This document shows positions 56,844 to 64,000 of a stretch of DNA of 64,000 nt, piece after piece (positions within the stretch are counted from its first letter, which is position 1; the number at the start of each line of letters is the position of its first letter). The stretch lies in assembly GCF_001517975.1 (NCBI RefSeq), contig NZ_KQ950180.1, positions 1,054,067 to 1,118,066 on the forward strand, given 5' to 3'. The DNA comes from Thermobifida cellulosilytica TB100. Lineage in GTDB: Bacteria > Actinomycetota > Actinomycetes > Streptosporangiales > Streptosporangiaceae. A program made the translations under genes and the position numbers. The notes beneath the pieces were generated by a model, which had not been told where the DNA came from, did not search any database, and saw only the letters and a list, made by a program, of their open reading frames with translations.

Positions 56844-57652
56844 GCCGCCTCGGCGGCGGGAGCCGCCCCGTCGCCGCCGTCCTCCCGCGCCGTGCGGCGC
56901 TCCTCCAGCTCCCGCCGTACCAGTGAGATCCAGAACACGACGGCAGCCGCCCCGAACACCCACCACTGGGCGGCGTAGCTGAGGTTGCGGAAGTTCCAGG
57001 TGACCTCCTGCGGCGGGTCCGGCGGCGGGATCTGCTCCAGCTGCGCCTCCGCCCCGGCCTCGGTCGGCGGCGTCTGCTCGCCCAGCGTGACGTATCCCTC
57101 GTAGAGCCGGTAGGGCCACTCGTTGACCAGCAGGGCCGAGGAGATCCGCGCGACCTTCCCCTCCTCGACGGCCGCCGTGGCGCCCCCGGCGGCCTCGTCC
57201 TGGGGAAGCTGCAACCAGCCGCGGACGGTGACCTCCCCCTGCGGCGCGGGCGGGACCGCGCCGTCGGCGTCGGCCGCGTCGGCGGGCACCCACCCCCGGT
57301 TCACCACCACGGCGGTGCCGTCCCCGGTGACCAGCGGGATCACCACGGAGTACCCCTCCTGCCCGGACGGGGACAGGGCGGGGGCGAGCAACTGGTGTTC
57401 GGCGTCGTAGGTCCCCGTCACGGTGACCGCCTCGTTGGCGAGGTCCTGGGGCATGTACTCGCCGGGCGCGAGCAGCGTGTCGATGCTCTCGGCCGCGGCG
57501 AGGTCCTCGACGGGATTGGTGACCGTCTCGCGGTCGGGCTGCTGGGCGCGCTGGTACTGCCAGTAGCCGAACAGGAGGCAGAGGAGCACCGCGGCGATCG
57601 CGGCCAGGTGGATGCCGAGCCAGCGGGGACGCAGAAGTGGTGGGAAACGCAC
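56813..57652 (-). CDS. SURF1-family protein
   Basis: SURF1 proteins assist cytochrome c oxidase assembly. The 279-residue product has N-terminal and C-terminal membrane helices (WLGIHLAAIAAVLLCLLFGYWQYQRA and QWWVFGAAAVVFWISLV) enclosing a periplasm-side beta domain with VVVNRGWVPADA, VTVRGWLQ and a final NFRNLSYAAQWW, all typical. GTG 57652 is the start. It overlaps the DUF3817 gene tail-to-tail. Confidence 0.9.
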   Translation of the reverse strand: MRFPPLLRPRWLGIHLAAIAAVLLCLLFGYWQYQRAQQPDRETVTNPVEDLAAAESIDTLLAPGEYMPQDLANEAVTVTGTYDAEHQLLAPALSPSGQEGYSVVIPLVTGDGTAVVVNRGWVPADAADADGAVPPAPQGEVTVRGWLQLPQDEAAGGATAAVEEGKVARISSALLVNEWPYRLYEGYVTLGEQTPPTEAGAEAQLEQIPPPDPPQEVTWNFRNLSYAAQWWVFGAAAVVFWISLVRRELEERRTAREDGGDGAAPAAEAAQPSAGTAVD

Positions 57653-58608
57653 CCTTCCAGGCTATGTGCGCCGGAGCGGGACCGCTCAGCACCCCCGCCG
57701 CACGGCCGAGTTGGCCGAGGACTGGGAAACGAATAGTCATCACTTTAAGTGCCCCGCGGTGACGTACGGTTGTTTCAGCAGATGAGCGTGGGTAATCTGG
57801 GTCTCACCACGGGCGAGGAACGAGACGGACTCCCCGTGACGCGGACCTTTCCGAGGTCGCCGACTTCTGGGGGGAGGAGCCGGCGGCCGTTCCCAAGCGA
57901 AGGCCGCCTCCGTGCTTTGAGGGGGGACACGGGGGCGGCCTTTGCGCCTGTTCGCGCACTGTCCGTCCGCGCGTTTCCCCGTCCCCGGCGCTTCTCCCCT
58001 GCCGCCCGACCGCCCGGGAGGAGGCGGTCCGGCCTCCCGCGTTCCTCCCCCGGCCCCGGTCACGTGACCGCCGCCACGGACGCCGCCGTCCGGCCCGCCG
58101 CTCTCCGCACGTCCGCCCTCCGGGGTGATCTTCTCCATTCTCGTTCTCCTCGGGACGGATCGCGAGAATATGGAACGGTGGCACCGGGGCCGCTCTTCTC
58201 CCCTTCCCCGGGAACCGCGCCGTGAACTCCCGCGGAGCACAGCGGAGAGACCGCGGCACCTTCAACCAGTGTGGCGGGTCATATCGGTTGTGACGCCGAT
58301 GATCAGGGAGAAATGGCCACGATAACGGACAGCCGATTAATGGTGTTGAGGGCTGAAAGGAGGTTTCACCCCTTTCGACAGAGCGAACCGTTCTGTGGTT
58401 TCGTGCATCTGTTCCTATGAGGTGCGTTCCGTGTCCAGGGAACGGGAATGTGCCCTGGCAGGGCTGCCCACGGTGTGGTTCGCTGGTGGGGCATGATCGT
58501 TCCGGTCGGTCACTTTCCTGATCCGCCCGCTCATTCCCGGACGGTTTCCGGCATGACGCGGTACGGAGCCGTTCAACGCTCAGTGGAGTCGAGGGAGAGA
58601 GCACGCGA
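57653..58608. other. 955-bp region without a recognised gene, upstream of the kinase
   Basis: Several frames are open, but none shows a family match with a ribosome site. The left part (57740-57895) precedes a strong hairpin at 57900 and could encode a short RNA or leader. The right part must contain the promoter for the kinase at 58609 and includes a less GC-rich block at 58260-58400. Confidence 0.45.
57900..57942. terminator. Hairpin in the pre-kinase intergenic region
   Basis: AAGGCCGCCTCCGTG pairs with CACGGGGGCGGCCTT at 14 of 15 positions around a 13-base loop, followed by a T. No annotated gene ends here, so it may end an unannotated short transcript from either side. Confidence 0.6.
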
Positions 58609-60369
58609 ATGACGAGTCCGTTGCGGCCCGAGGATCCCACTCGGGTCGGAGAGTACGAACTTATCGCCCGAATCGGGAAGGGTGGCCAGGGCGTCGTGTA
58701 CCTCGGCCAGGCACCGGACGGAACTCGGGTCGCCGTGAAGGTCATGGAGAGTTCCTGGGCGTCCGACCGGCGGGCACGCAGCCGGTTCGCCAAGGAAATC
58801 GAGACCGCCTCCAAGGTGGCCCCCTTCTGCACCGCGGCGCTGCTGGACGCCGACATCGACGCCGATCCGCCCTACATCGTCAGCGAGTACATCGAGGGGC
58901 CGTCGCTGCGCGAGGCGGTGCTGCGCGAGGGGCCCCGCACCGGGGCCGCGCTGGACCGTCTCGCCATCTCCACCGCCACCGCGCTGGTCGCGATCCACCA
59001 GGCGGGCGTGGTGCACCGCGACTTCAAACCGGCCAACGTCCTGCTGGGGCCGGACGGCCCCCGGGTGATCGACTTCGGCATCGCCCGGTCCACCGAGGCC
59101 ACGGTGACCGCCACCAACTCCATCGTGGGAACCCCCGCCTACATGGCTCCCGAGCAGGTCGAGGGCCGGGAGCTCACCCCCGCGGTGGACATCTTCGCCT
59201 GGGCCGGGGTCATGGTGTTCGCCGCCACCGGCGAGTCCCCGTTCCACGACGAGACCCTGCCCGCGATCATCCACCGGGTGCTCAACCGCCCGCCCAAGCT
59301 GGACGGCGTCGACGAGCGGCTGCGGCCGCTGCTGGAGGCGTGCCTGGCCAAGGAGCCCGAGCGCCGCCCCACCGCCGTGCAGGTGCTCGGCGCTCTGGTG
59401 GGCCACGACCCGGCGAACGTGGCCCGGGTGCCGGTCGAGGAGGTCCTGGAAGAGGGCTACACCGCGGCCCTCAGCGAGCAGACCCAGATCGCCGCCACCG
59501 CGGTGCTGCCCATCCCCACGGCCGAGGAGATGGCCGGCGCGGCCCCCACCGCCGTGCTGCCCGAGACCGACGACTCCGCCGACGAGACCCCCACCAGGAA
59601 GGCGCCCAGCGGCCTGGCCGCGCTGGCCGCGGAGCGCCCCGCCGACGGCGCCGTGGCCAGCGGCCCCACCAGCGGTCCGATGCGCACCACCAGCGGGCTG
59701 GCCGCCCTGGTCAACACGGGGCAGAACAAGCAGATCGGCCCGTCCGCCACGGGGCCCACGCGCGTCACCCCTCCGGGCGGCGCCGCGCCCGGGTACGCCT
59801 CCGGTCCCCCCGGGCACGGCGGCTACGGTTCTCCCCCCGGCCCGGGCGCCCCCGCGGACGGCCAGTCGCCGCTTCCCCGGCGCTCCGAACGCGGCGGGGC
59901 GGGAACCCAGCGGGCCCTGGCCTGGATCCTGGCCGCGGGCATCCTGATCATCGCCCTGGCCGGCGGCTGGTACCTGATCAACGCCTTCCTGCCGTCCGAC
60001 GGCGGCTCCCCCGCCACCACGCCGACGGAGGACACCGCGACCGAGGCGCCGGAGCAGGAGAACGACGGCCTTCCCTCCTCCCCCTCCGACGTGGACCCGG
60101 ACACCGGGACCGGCACCGGCGAGGAGACGTTCGCGCCCTTCGTACCAGAGCACGACCCCCACACGAACCCGACGACGGTTCCGCACCCCGACCCCACCCT
60201 GACCGACGACGACTGGTGGAACGACCTGCCCGACTGGGGGGACAACTCCTCCCCGACCGACGAGGGCGGCGGCAGCCAGGGGGAGTCCGGGCCGACCGCG
60301 CCGAGCGGCGGCAGCGGGGCCGGCGGCGGGGAGGCCGGACGGGTGGCCGTCTCCCCGACCGGCCAGTGA
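58609..60369 (+). CDS. Membrane Ser/Thr protein kinase (Hanks type)
   Basis: The 586-residue protein has an N-terminal kinase domain (about 15-270) with GKGGQGVVYLG, the ATP-site Lys in RVAVKVMES, HRDFKPANVL (catalytic loop), DFGIAR, and MAPEQVEG. A disordered Pro/Ala/Gly juxtamembrane region follows, then one membrane helix near residues 437-461, and an extracellular Thr/Pro/Asp-rich tail without PASTA domains. The Thr-rich juxtamembrane and activation segments are likely autophosphorylation sites. The substrate is unknown. A GAGGGAGAGAG stretch precedes the ATG. Confidence 0.93.
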   Translation: MTSPLRPEDPTRVGEYELIARIGKGGQGVVYLGQAPDGTRVAVKVMESSWASDRRARSRFAKEIETASKVAPFCTAALLDADIDADPPYIVSEYIEGPSLREAVLREGPRTGAALDRLAISTATALVAIHQAGVVHRDFKPANVLLGPDGPRVIDFGIARSTEATVTATNSIVGTPAYMAPEQVEGRELTPAVDIFAWAGVMVFAATGESPFHDETLPAIIHRVLNRPPKLDGVDERLRPLLEACLAKEPERRPTAVQVLGALVGHDPANVARVPVEEVLEEGYTAALSEQTQIAATAVLPIPTAEEMAGAAPTAVLPETDDSADETPTRKAPSGLAALAAERPADGAVASGPTSGPMRTTSGLAALVNTGQNKQIGPSATGPTRVTPPGGAAPGYASGPPGHGGYGSPPGPGAPADGQSPLPRRSERGGAGTQRALAWILAAGILIIALAGGWYLINAFLPSDGGSPATTPTEDTATEAPEQENDGLPSSPSDVDPDTGTGTGEETFAPFVPEHDPHTNPTTVPHPDPTLTDDDWWNDLPDWGDNSSPTDEGGGSQGESGPTAPSGGSGAGGGEAGRVAVSPTGQ

Positions 60370-60461
60370 GCACGTCGGCTCCTCCCCGCGCCACAGGCGG
60401 ACCCCCTTCCGGCGCGGGGAATCCCGATAGGCTTGGGCACGCTGTCCCAGGAGGTCGCCAG

Positions 60462-61247
60462 ATGGCCGTTGTCCCCCTTCAGTACCGTTTCGACGGACCG
60501 CGGACCGCCCCGGTGGTGGTGCTGCTCCCCACTCTCGGCACCAGGTGGTCACTGTGGGAGCCGCAGTTGCCGGAGCTGACCCGCCGCCTGCGGGTGCTCC
60601 GGGTCAACCACCGCGGGCACGGCTCCTCCCCCGCACCCCGGGGCCCCTACTCCGTGCAGGAACTCGGCGGCGACCTGCTGGCCCTGCTCGACCGGTGCGA
60701 ACTGGAGCGGGCGTCCTTCGTCGGCATCGGCCTGGGCGCGATGGTGTCGCTGTGGGCGGCCGCGGCCGAGCCCTCCCGGGTCACCCGGTTGGCGCTGCTG
60801 TCCACCACCTCCTGGGCGCCTCCGTCACTGCGCTGGCAGAGCATCGGTGAGCGGGTGCGCCGCTTCGGGGTCTCCTCGGTGGTCGACGAGGTCACCCGCT
60901 CGTGGTTCACCCCCGGGTTCTGCGAGCAGCGGCCCGACATCGTCGCCCGGTTCACCGAGGAGTTCGAGAAGACCGACCCCGAGGGCTACGCCGGGTGCTG
61001 CGACGCCGTCGCGAACGTCGACCACCGGTCCCTGGCCCGGCGGGTGCACGCGCCCACGATGGTCATCGCGGGAGCGCACGACCCGCAGACCCCGCCGGGA
61101 CACGGCCGCAGGCTCGCCGGTGTCCTTCCGGACGCCCACTTCGAGGTGGTCGGCGGTGCCGCGCACCTGGCCAACGTGGAACGCGCGGACCTGGTCAACG
61201 ACCTGCTGCTGCGGCACCTGGCCCCGGCCGCGGTCCGCTGGCCCTGA
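60462..61247 (+). CDS. Alpha/beta hydrolase (PcaD-like) with nucleophile Ser replaced by Gly
   Basis: The 261-residue protein aligns with 3-oxoadipate enol-lactonase-type hydrolases: VVLLPTLGTRWSLWEPQLPELTRRLRVLRVNHRGHGSS, then the nucleophile elbow region. That elbow, usually GLSxGG, reads GIGLGA, so the nucleophile is G90. The acid Asp (AGAHDPQTPPG) and the His (GGAAHLANVE) remain. It is therefore unlikely to use the standard serine mechanism. A TAGGCT -10 element lies at 60427. It stands alone, with no pca genes around it. The upstream kinase ends 92 bp earlier. Confidence 0.82.
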   Translation: MAVVPLQYRFDGPRTAPVVVLLPTLGTRWSLWEPQLPELTRRLRVLRVNHRGHGSSPAPRGPYSVQELGGDLLALLDRCELERASFVGIGLGAMVSLWAAAAEPSRVTRLALLSTTSWAPPSLRWQSIGERVRRFGVSSVVDEVTRSWFTPGFCEQRPDIVARFTEEFEKTDPEGYAGCCDAVANVDHRSLARRVHAPTMVIAGAHDPQTPPGHGRRLAGVLPDAHFEVVGGAAHLANVERADLVNDLLLRHLAPAAVRWP

Positions 61248-61280
61248 GGCCGGCGCCGGACCGGGCCGGTGGGGCGCCGC

Positions 61281-61673
61281 TCACAGCAGCGGCTGGTTGA
61301 GCTCCAGCAGGTAGCCGTCGGGATCGCGGAAGTGCGCCGCGCGGATGCCGAGCGCCGTCCACTCCTTGACCGGGGAGACCAGGGGGACACCCGCCGCGAT
61401 GAGTTCGGCCGCCTTGGCGTCGACGTCGTCGACCTCGAAGATCACCGCTACCCGGTCCTGGCGGGGCAGGTAGGGGTCTTCCATGTCGGTCTCCAGCGCC
61501 TCGGCGACCACCTCGCGCTGGTTCAGCGCGAGCTTGGTGTTGGCCCCCGTCTCGAACTCGGCGTAGCGGGTGAGTTCAGATCCCCGTAGCACGGGGAGTT
61601 TCAGCACGTCAGCGTAGAACCGGAAGCACGCCTCGTAGTCGTCTGCCAGAAGTCGGACGTAGCTCATTCGCAC
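61281..61673 (-). CDS. Glyoxalase/VOC-family protein
   Basis: The 130-residue protein is a single VOC module pair: SYVRLLADDYEACFRFYADVLKLPV, then VAVIFEVDDVDAKAAELIAAGVPLV and the closing AAHFRDPDGYLLELNQPL. Metal-ligand-type residues (Glu in the last strand and His in AHFRDPDG) are present. The function may be dioxygenase, glyoxalase or resistance binding. GTG 61673 is six bases after GGAGGAG and is preferred to the ATG at 61667. Confidence 0.87.
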   Translation of the reverse strand: MRMSYVRLLADDYEACFRFYADVLKLPVLRGSELTRYAEFETGANTKLALNQREVVAEALETDMEDPYLPRQDRVAVIFEVDDVDAKAAELIAAGVPLVSPVKEWTALGIRAAHFRDPDGYLLELNQPLL

Positions 61674-61806
61674 GGGCGTCTCCTCCAGAGCCGCCGGACA
61701 GGTGTTGCACCACATTCTGCCGCTCCACCGGTCCCGCTCCAAGCCCTCGAAACGGTCTCGACCATTTTCGTAGGCTTTCCACCACACTGCGTAGCATAGC
61801 AGGGGA

Positions 61807-61835
61807 TTGTCGTCATGTAGTACTTGTGCTATCTC
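61807..61835 (+). promoter_or_regulatory. Candidate promoter of the ABC transporter operon
   Basis: TTGTCG, 17 bases, TATCTC lies 35 bp before the ATP-binding gene. Just downstream CTAT-N8-ATAG forms a small inverted repeat that could bind the XRE regulator encoded at the operon end. Both are inferred by eye. Confidence 0.4.
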
Positions 61836-61869
61836 TTTCTATAGAACAACAACAGTGAGGAGAAGGAAT

Positions 61870-62838
61870 ATGGCGGAGGCCCCCCATCACGTCACCGCCT
61901 CCCCAGCACCCGGCTCCGCCGACCAGCCCGTGATCGAGGTCCACGACCTGCGGATGCGCTACGGTTCGACGGACGTGCTCAAGGGGGTGACCTTCCGGGC
62001 CGAGCGGGGCGAGGTGCTGGCCCTGCTGGGTCCGAACGGCGCGGGAAAGACCACCACTATCGAGATTCTCGAAGGCTTCCGGATGCGCTCGGCCGGACAG
62101 GTGAACGTGCTGGGCTCCGACCCCGCCCACGGCGACGAGCGGTGGCGGGCCCGCCTGGGCGTGGTGCTGCAGTCCTGGCGCGACCACGGCAAGTGGCGGG
62201 TCGCCGAACTGCTGGAGCACTTCGGCCGGTACTACCGCCCCTACTCCACGGCCGAGATCAGTCGGCCACGCGGCACCGCGGAACTGCTCGACATCGTGGG
62301 CCTGGCCGAGCATGCCAACAAGCAGGTCAGGACGCTCTCCGGGGGCCAGCGCCGCCGACTCGACGTCGCGATCGGCATCGTCGGCCGTCCCGAACTGCTC
62401 TTCCTCGACGAGCCGACCGCCGGGTTCGACCCCGAGGCCCGCCGGGACTTCCACGACCTGGTGCACCGCCTGGCCGACCTGGAGGACACCACCGTCCTGC
62501 TCACCACGCACGACCTGGACGAGGCGGAGAAACTGGCCGACCGCATCCTCATCCTCGCGGGCGGCCGGATCGTCGCCGACGGCAGCGCGGACCAACTCTC
62601 CCGGCAGGTGAGCCGCAAGACCGAGATCCGCTGGACCCGCGGCGGCCAGCGGTTCGTGCACTCCGCCGACGACGGCACCGCGTTCGTCCGCGAACTGTTC
62701 GCCCAGTACGGCGAGGAGATCGGCGACCTGGAGGTACGCCGCGCCACGTTGGAGGACGTCTACATGGCCATGGTGCACCGGCACGAGTCCGGTGTCGCGG
62801 GCGACGACGAGCCCGGGTTTGGAGGGGAGAACCGGTGA
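61870..62838 (+). CDS. ABC transporter ATP-binding protein (drug/multidrug exporter type)
   Basis: The 322-residue protein has Walker A GPNGAGKTTT near residue 55, VVLQSWRDHGKW (Q-loop), the signature LSGGQRRRLDVAIG, Walker B LLFLDEPTAGFDPEARR and TTHDLDEAEKLADRI (H-loop). The C-terminal 100 residues are the usual extension of CcmA/DrrA-type exporters. ATG 61870 follows AGGAGAAGG. The stop overlaps the permease start by four bases. Confidence 0.93.
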   Translation: MAEAPHHVTASPAPGSADQPVIEVHDLRMRYGSTDVLKGVTFRAERGEVLALLGPNGAGKTTTIEILEGFRMRSAGQVNVLGSDPAHGDERWRARLGVVLQSWRDHGKWRVAELLEHFGRYYRPYSTAEISRPRGTAELLDIVGLAEHANKQVRTLSGGQRRRLDVAIGIVGRPELLFLDEPTAGFDPEARRDFHDLVHRLADLEDTTVLLTTHDLDEAEKLADRILILAGGRIVADGSADQLSRQVSRKTEIRWTRGGQRFVHSADDGTAFVRELFAQYGEEIGDLEVRRATLEDVYMAMVHRHESGVAGDDEPGFGGENR

Positions 62839-63701
62839 ACACGATGCTCTTCGCCCTCCGTCTGGGGCTGCTGCGGGGCTGGGCCGAGTTCCGCCAGACC
62901 TTGACCATCCTCTCCGAACTCGGCTCCTACCTGCTCAACAGCGTGATCTTCGTGGCCGTCCTGCTGTTCATGGACGGCAACGAGATGGAGAACACCGCGC
63001 TGTTCGGAACGGGCATCACCCAGGCGACGCTGGCGATGCCCGGCGTGCTGGCCACGATGCTGGTGTTCGGCGGGATCGTGTCCATGGCCCAACTCCTGTC
63101 CACCGACCGGGAGGACGGCACCCTGCTGCGGGCCAAGGCCCTCCCCCGGGGCACCCAGGGCTACCTGGTCGGCAAGGTGGTCTCCGTCTCCCTGATCACC
63201 CTGCTGAGCATGCTGGTGATCCTCGTGCCGGCGGTGCTGCTGATCGACGGGTTCCAGTTCACCGTGCAGGGGTCGCTGACCCTGCTGTGGGTCACCGCTC
63301 TGGGTCTCCTGGCGACCCTCCCGGCCGGCGCGATCCTGGGGTCGCTGTTCACCAACCCGCGGGCTATCGTAGGCGTCCTGGTGCTGCTGCTCATGGGCCT
63401 GATGATGGTCTCCGGCATCTTCTTCCCGATCTCCATGCTCCCCGAATGGCTGCACTGGGTCGCCCAGGTCTTCCCGATCTACTGGCTCGGCCTGGGCATG
63501 CGCTCGGGGCTGCTGCCCGACACCGCCGTGGTGGAGGAGATCGGCGAGTCCTGGCGGACCCTGGAGACCGTCGGCGTGCTGGGCGCGTGGGCGCTCGTCG
63601 GTCTGCTCTTGGCCCCGATCGTGCTGCGGCGGATGGCCCGGCGCGAGTCCGGTAGCAGCCTGGAGGAGCGGCGGCACAAGGCGATGCAGCGAATCGGGTG
63701 A
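62835..63701 (+). CDS. ABC-2 type transporter permease
   Basis: The 288-residue protein has six predicted helices and ABC-2 features, including DREDGTLLRAKALPRGTQGYLVGKVV and the late LMGLMMVSGIFFPISMLPEWLHWVAQVFPIYW. GTG 62835 overlaps the ATP-binding gene stop (GTGA), so the two are translationally coupled and form one exporter. The substrate is unknown. Confidence 0.92.
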   Translation: MNTMLFALRLGLLRGWAEFRQTLTILSELGSYLLNSVIFVAVLLFMDGNEMENTALFGTGITQATLAMPGVLATMLVFGGIVSMAQLLSTDREDGTLLRAKALPRGTQGYLVGKVVSVSLITLLSMLVILVPAVLLIDGFQFTVQGSLTLLWVTALGLLATLPAGAILGSLFTNPRAIVGVLVLLLMGLMMVSGIFFPISMLPEWLHWVAQVFPIYWLGLGMRSGLLPDTAVVEEIGESWRTLETVGVLGAWALVGLLLAPIVLRRMARRESGSSLEERRHKAMQRIG

Positions 63702-63726
63702 TCCGGGGATGAGCGGAGGCAGGGCG

Positions 63727-63969
63727 ATGGGCGGCGAGACCGTCTACAACCGCATCGCGGTGCTGCGCGTCGAGCGGGGCGTGTCCCGCCGCCAACTCGC
63801 CGAGGCCCTGGGGGTGCACTACCAGACCATCGGCTACCTGGAACGCGGCGAGTACAGTCCGAGCCTGCACCTGGCGCTGCGAATCGCCGAGTACTTCGAG
63901 GTCCCCGTGGAGGTGGTCTTCTCCACCACCCCGTTCCCCCGGATCGGCAGCACGCCCCGGTCCGGGTGA
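63727..63969 (+). CDS. XRE-family transcriptional regulator
   Basis: The 80-residue protein is a minimal HTH_3 domain: NRIAVLRVERGVSRRQLAEALGVHYQTIGYLERGEYSPSLHLALRIAEYFEVPVEVVFS. Such short regulators commonly accompany ABC-2 exporters. ATG 63727 has GGAGG at seven bases; ATG 63709 would add six residues. It is the third gene of the exporter operon and probably controls it. Only about 30 bp of sequence follow. Confidence 0.9.
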   Translation: MGGETVYNRIAVLRVERGVSRRQLAEALGVHYQTIGYLERGEYSPSLHLALRIAEYFEVPVEVVFSTTPFPRIGSTPRSG

Positions 63970-64000
63970 GCGGTCCCCGTCCCGCCGTCCTTGTCGCGCG

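Overview
The window is a GC-rich (roughly 70 %) actinobacterial chromosome segment. Several features fit a Nocardiopsaceae-like genome, with Thermobifida as my best guess: actinobacterial-type OtsA and DnaJ/HspR genes, an EtfD-type reductase, a type I-E CRISPR array, frequent GTG/TTG starts and TANNNT -10 elements. No rRNA gene is present, so the genus cannot be proven from this sequence alone.

Layout. Positions 1-5.9 kb hold trehalose synthesis (otsA cut by the window edge, otsB convergent), a DUF3263 protein, a SAM hydroxide adenosyltransferase, and two tail-to-tail hydrolase-like proteins that have both lost their catalytic serine. Positions 5.9-9.6 kb are an accessory island. It holds four copies of a palindromic repeat element, a GntR regulator with a small divergent ORF, a 23-repeat type I-E CRISPR array read on the minus strand with no cas genes nearby, and solitary degenerate CRISPR repeats. 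From 9.6 to 13.9 kb are tRNA-Thr(UGU), rlmB, cysS and a membrane protein. From 13.9 to 26.2 kb lie a FadE5-like acyl-CoA dehydrogenase, a heat-shock operon dnaK-grpE-dnaJ-hspR-clpB with two HAIR operators, and an EtfD-like membrane Fe-S reductase. The dehydrogenase and the reductase carry similar operator palindromes, which suggests one fatty-acid oxidation regulon.

Positions 26-36 kb contain a Sel1/TPR protein, a 1.3-kb stretch without genes, a gamma-carbonic-anhydrase-like protein, a DivIVA-like coiled-coil protein, an NlpC/P60 hydrolase, a KDG kinase/KDPG aldolase pair and a divergent hydroxymethylbilane-synthase-like protein. Positions 36-44 kb hold a DUF6412 gene with a wrecked yidC-like remnant, a 50-residue hydrophobic protein, a BCCT transporter, a DnaQ-like exonuclease, a three-gene 2-oxoacid dehydrogenase operon and a SigR-like sigma factor without its usual RsrA partner. 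Positions 44.9-51.7 kb hold orphan purS, an RsbW-like kinase with a sigma-B-type promoter, an SDR, hisE-hisG, a spermidine-synthase-like protein, a flavin monooxygenase divergent from a MarR regulator, thioredoxin and two DUF202 proteins. Positions 51.8-57.7 kb look like a glycoconjugate cluster (epimerase, PIG-L deacetylase, WbqC-like protein, processive GT2) followed by DUF3817 and SURF1-like genes. The window ends with a Ser/Thr kinase, an alpha/beta hydrolase lacking its nucleophile, a glyoxalase-like protein, an ABC exporter and an XRE regulator.

The strongest candidate for something undescribed is the 6.1-9.45 kb island. A repeat element with long inverted ends is joined, through a nearly identical 50-bp block, to a CRISPR repeat both at the leader-distal end of the array and at a solitary repeat beyond the leader side. 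A second theme is three hydrolase-fold proteins (positions 3667, 4886 and 60462) whose nucleophilic serine is replaced by Asp, Gly and Gly.
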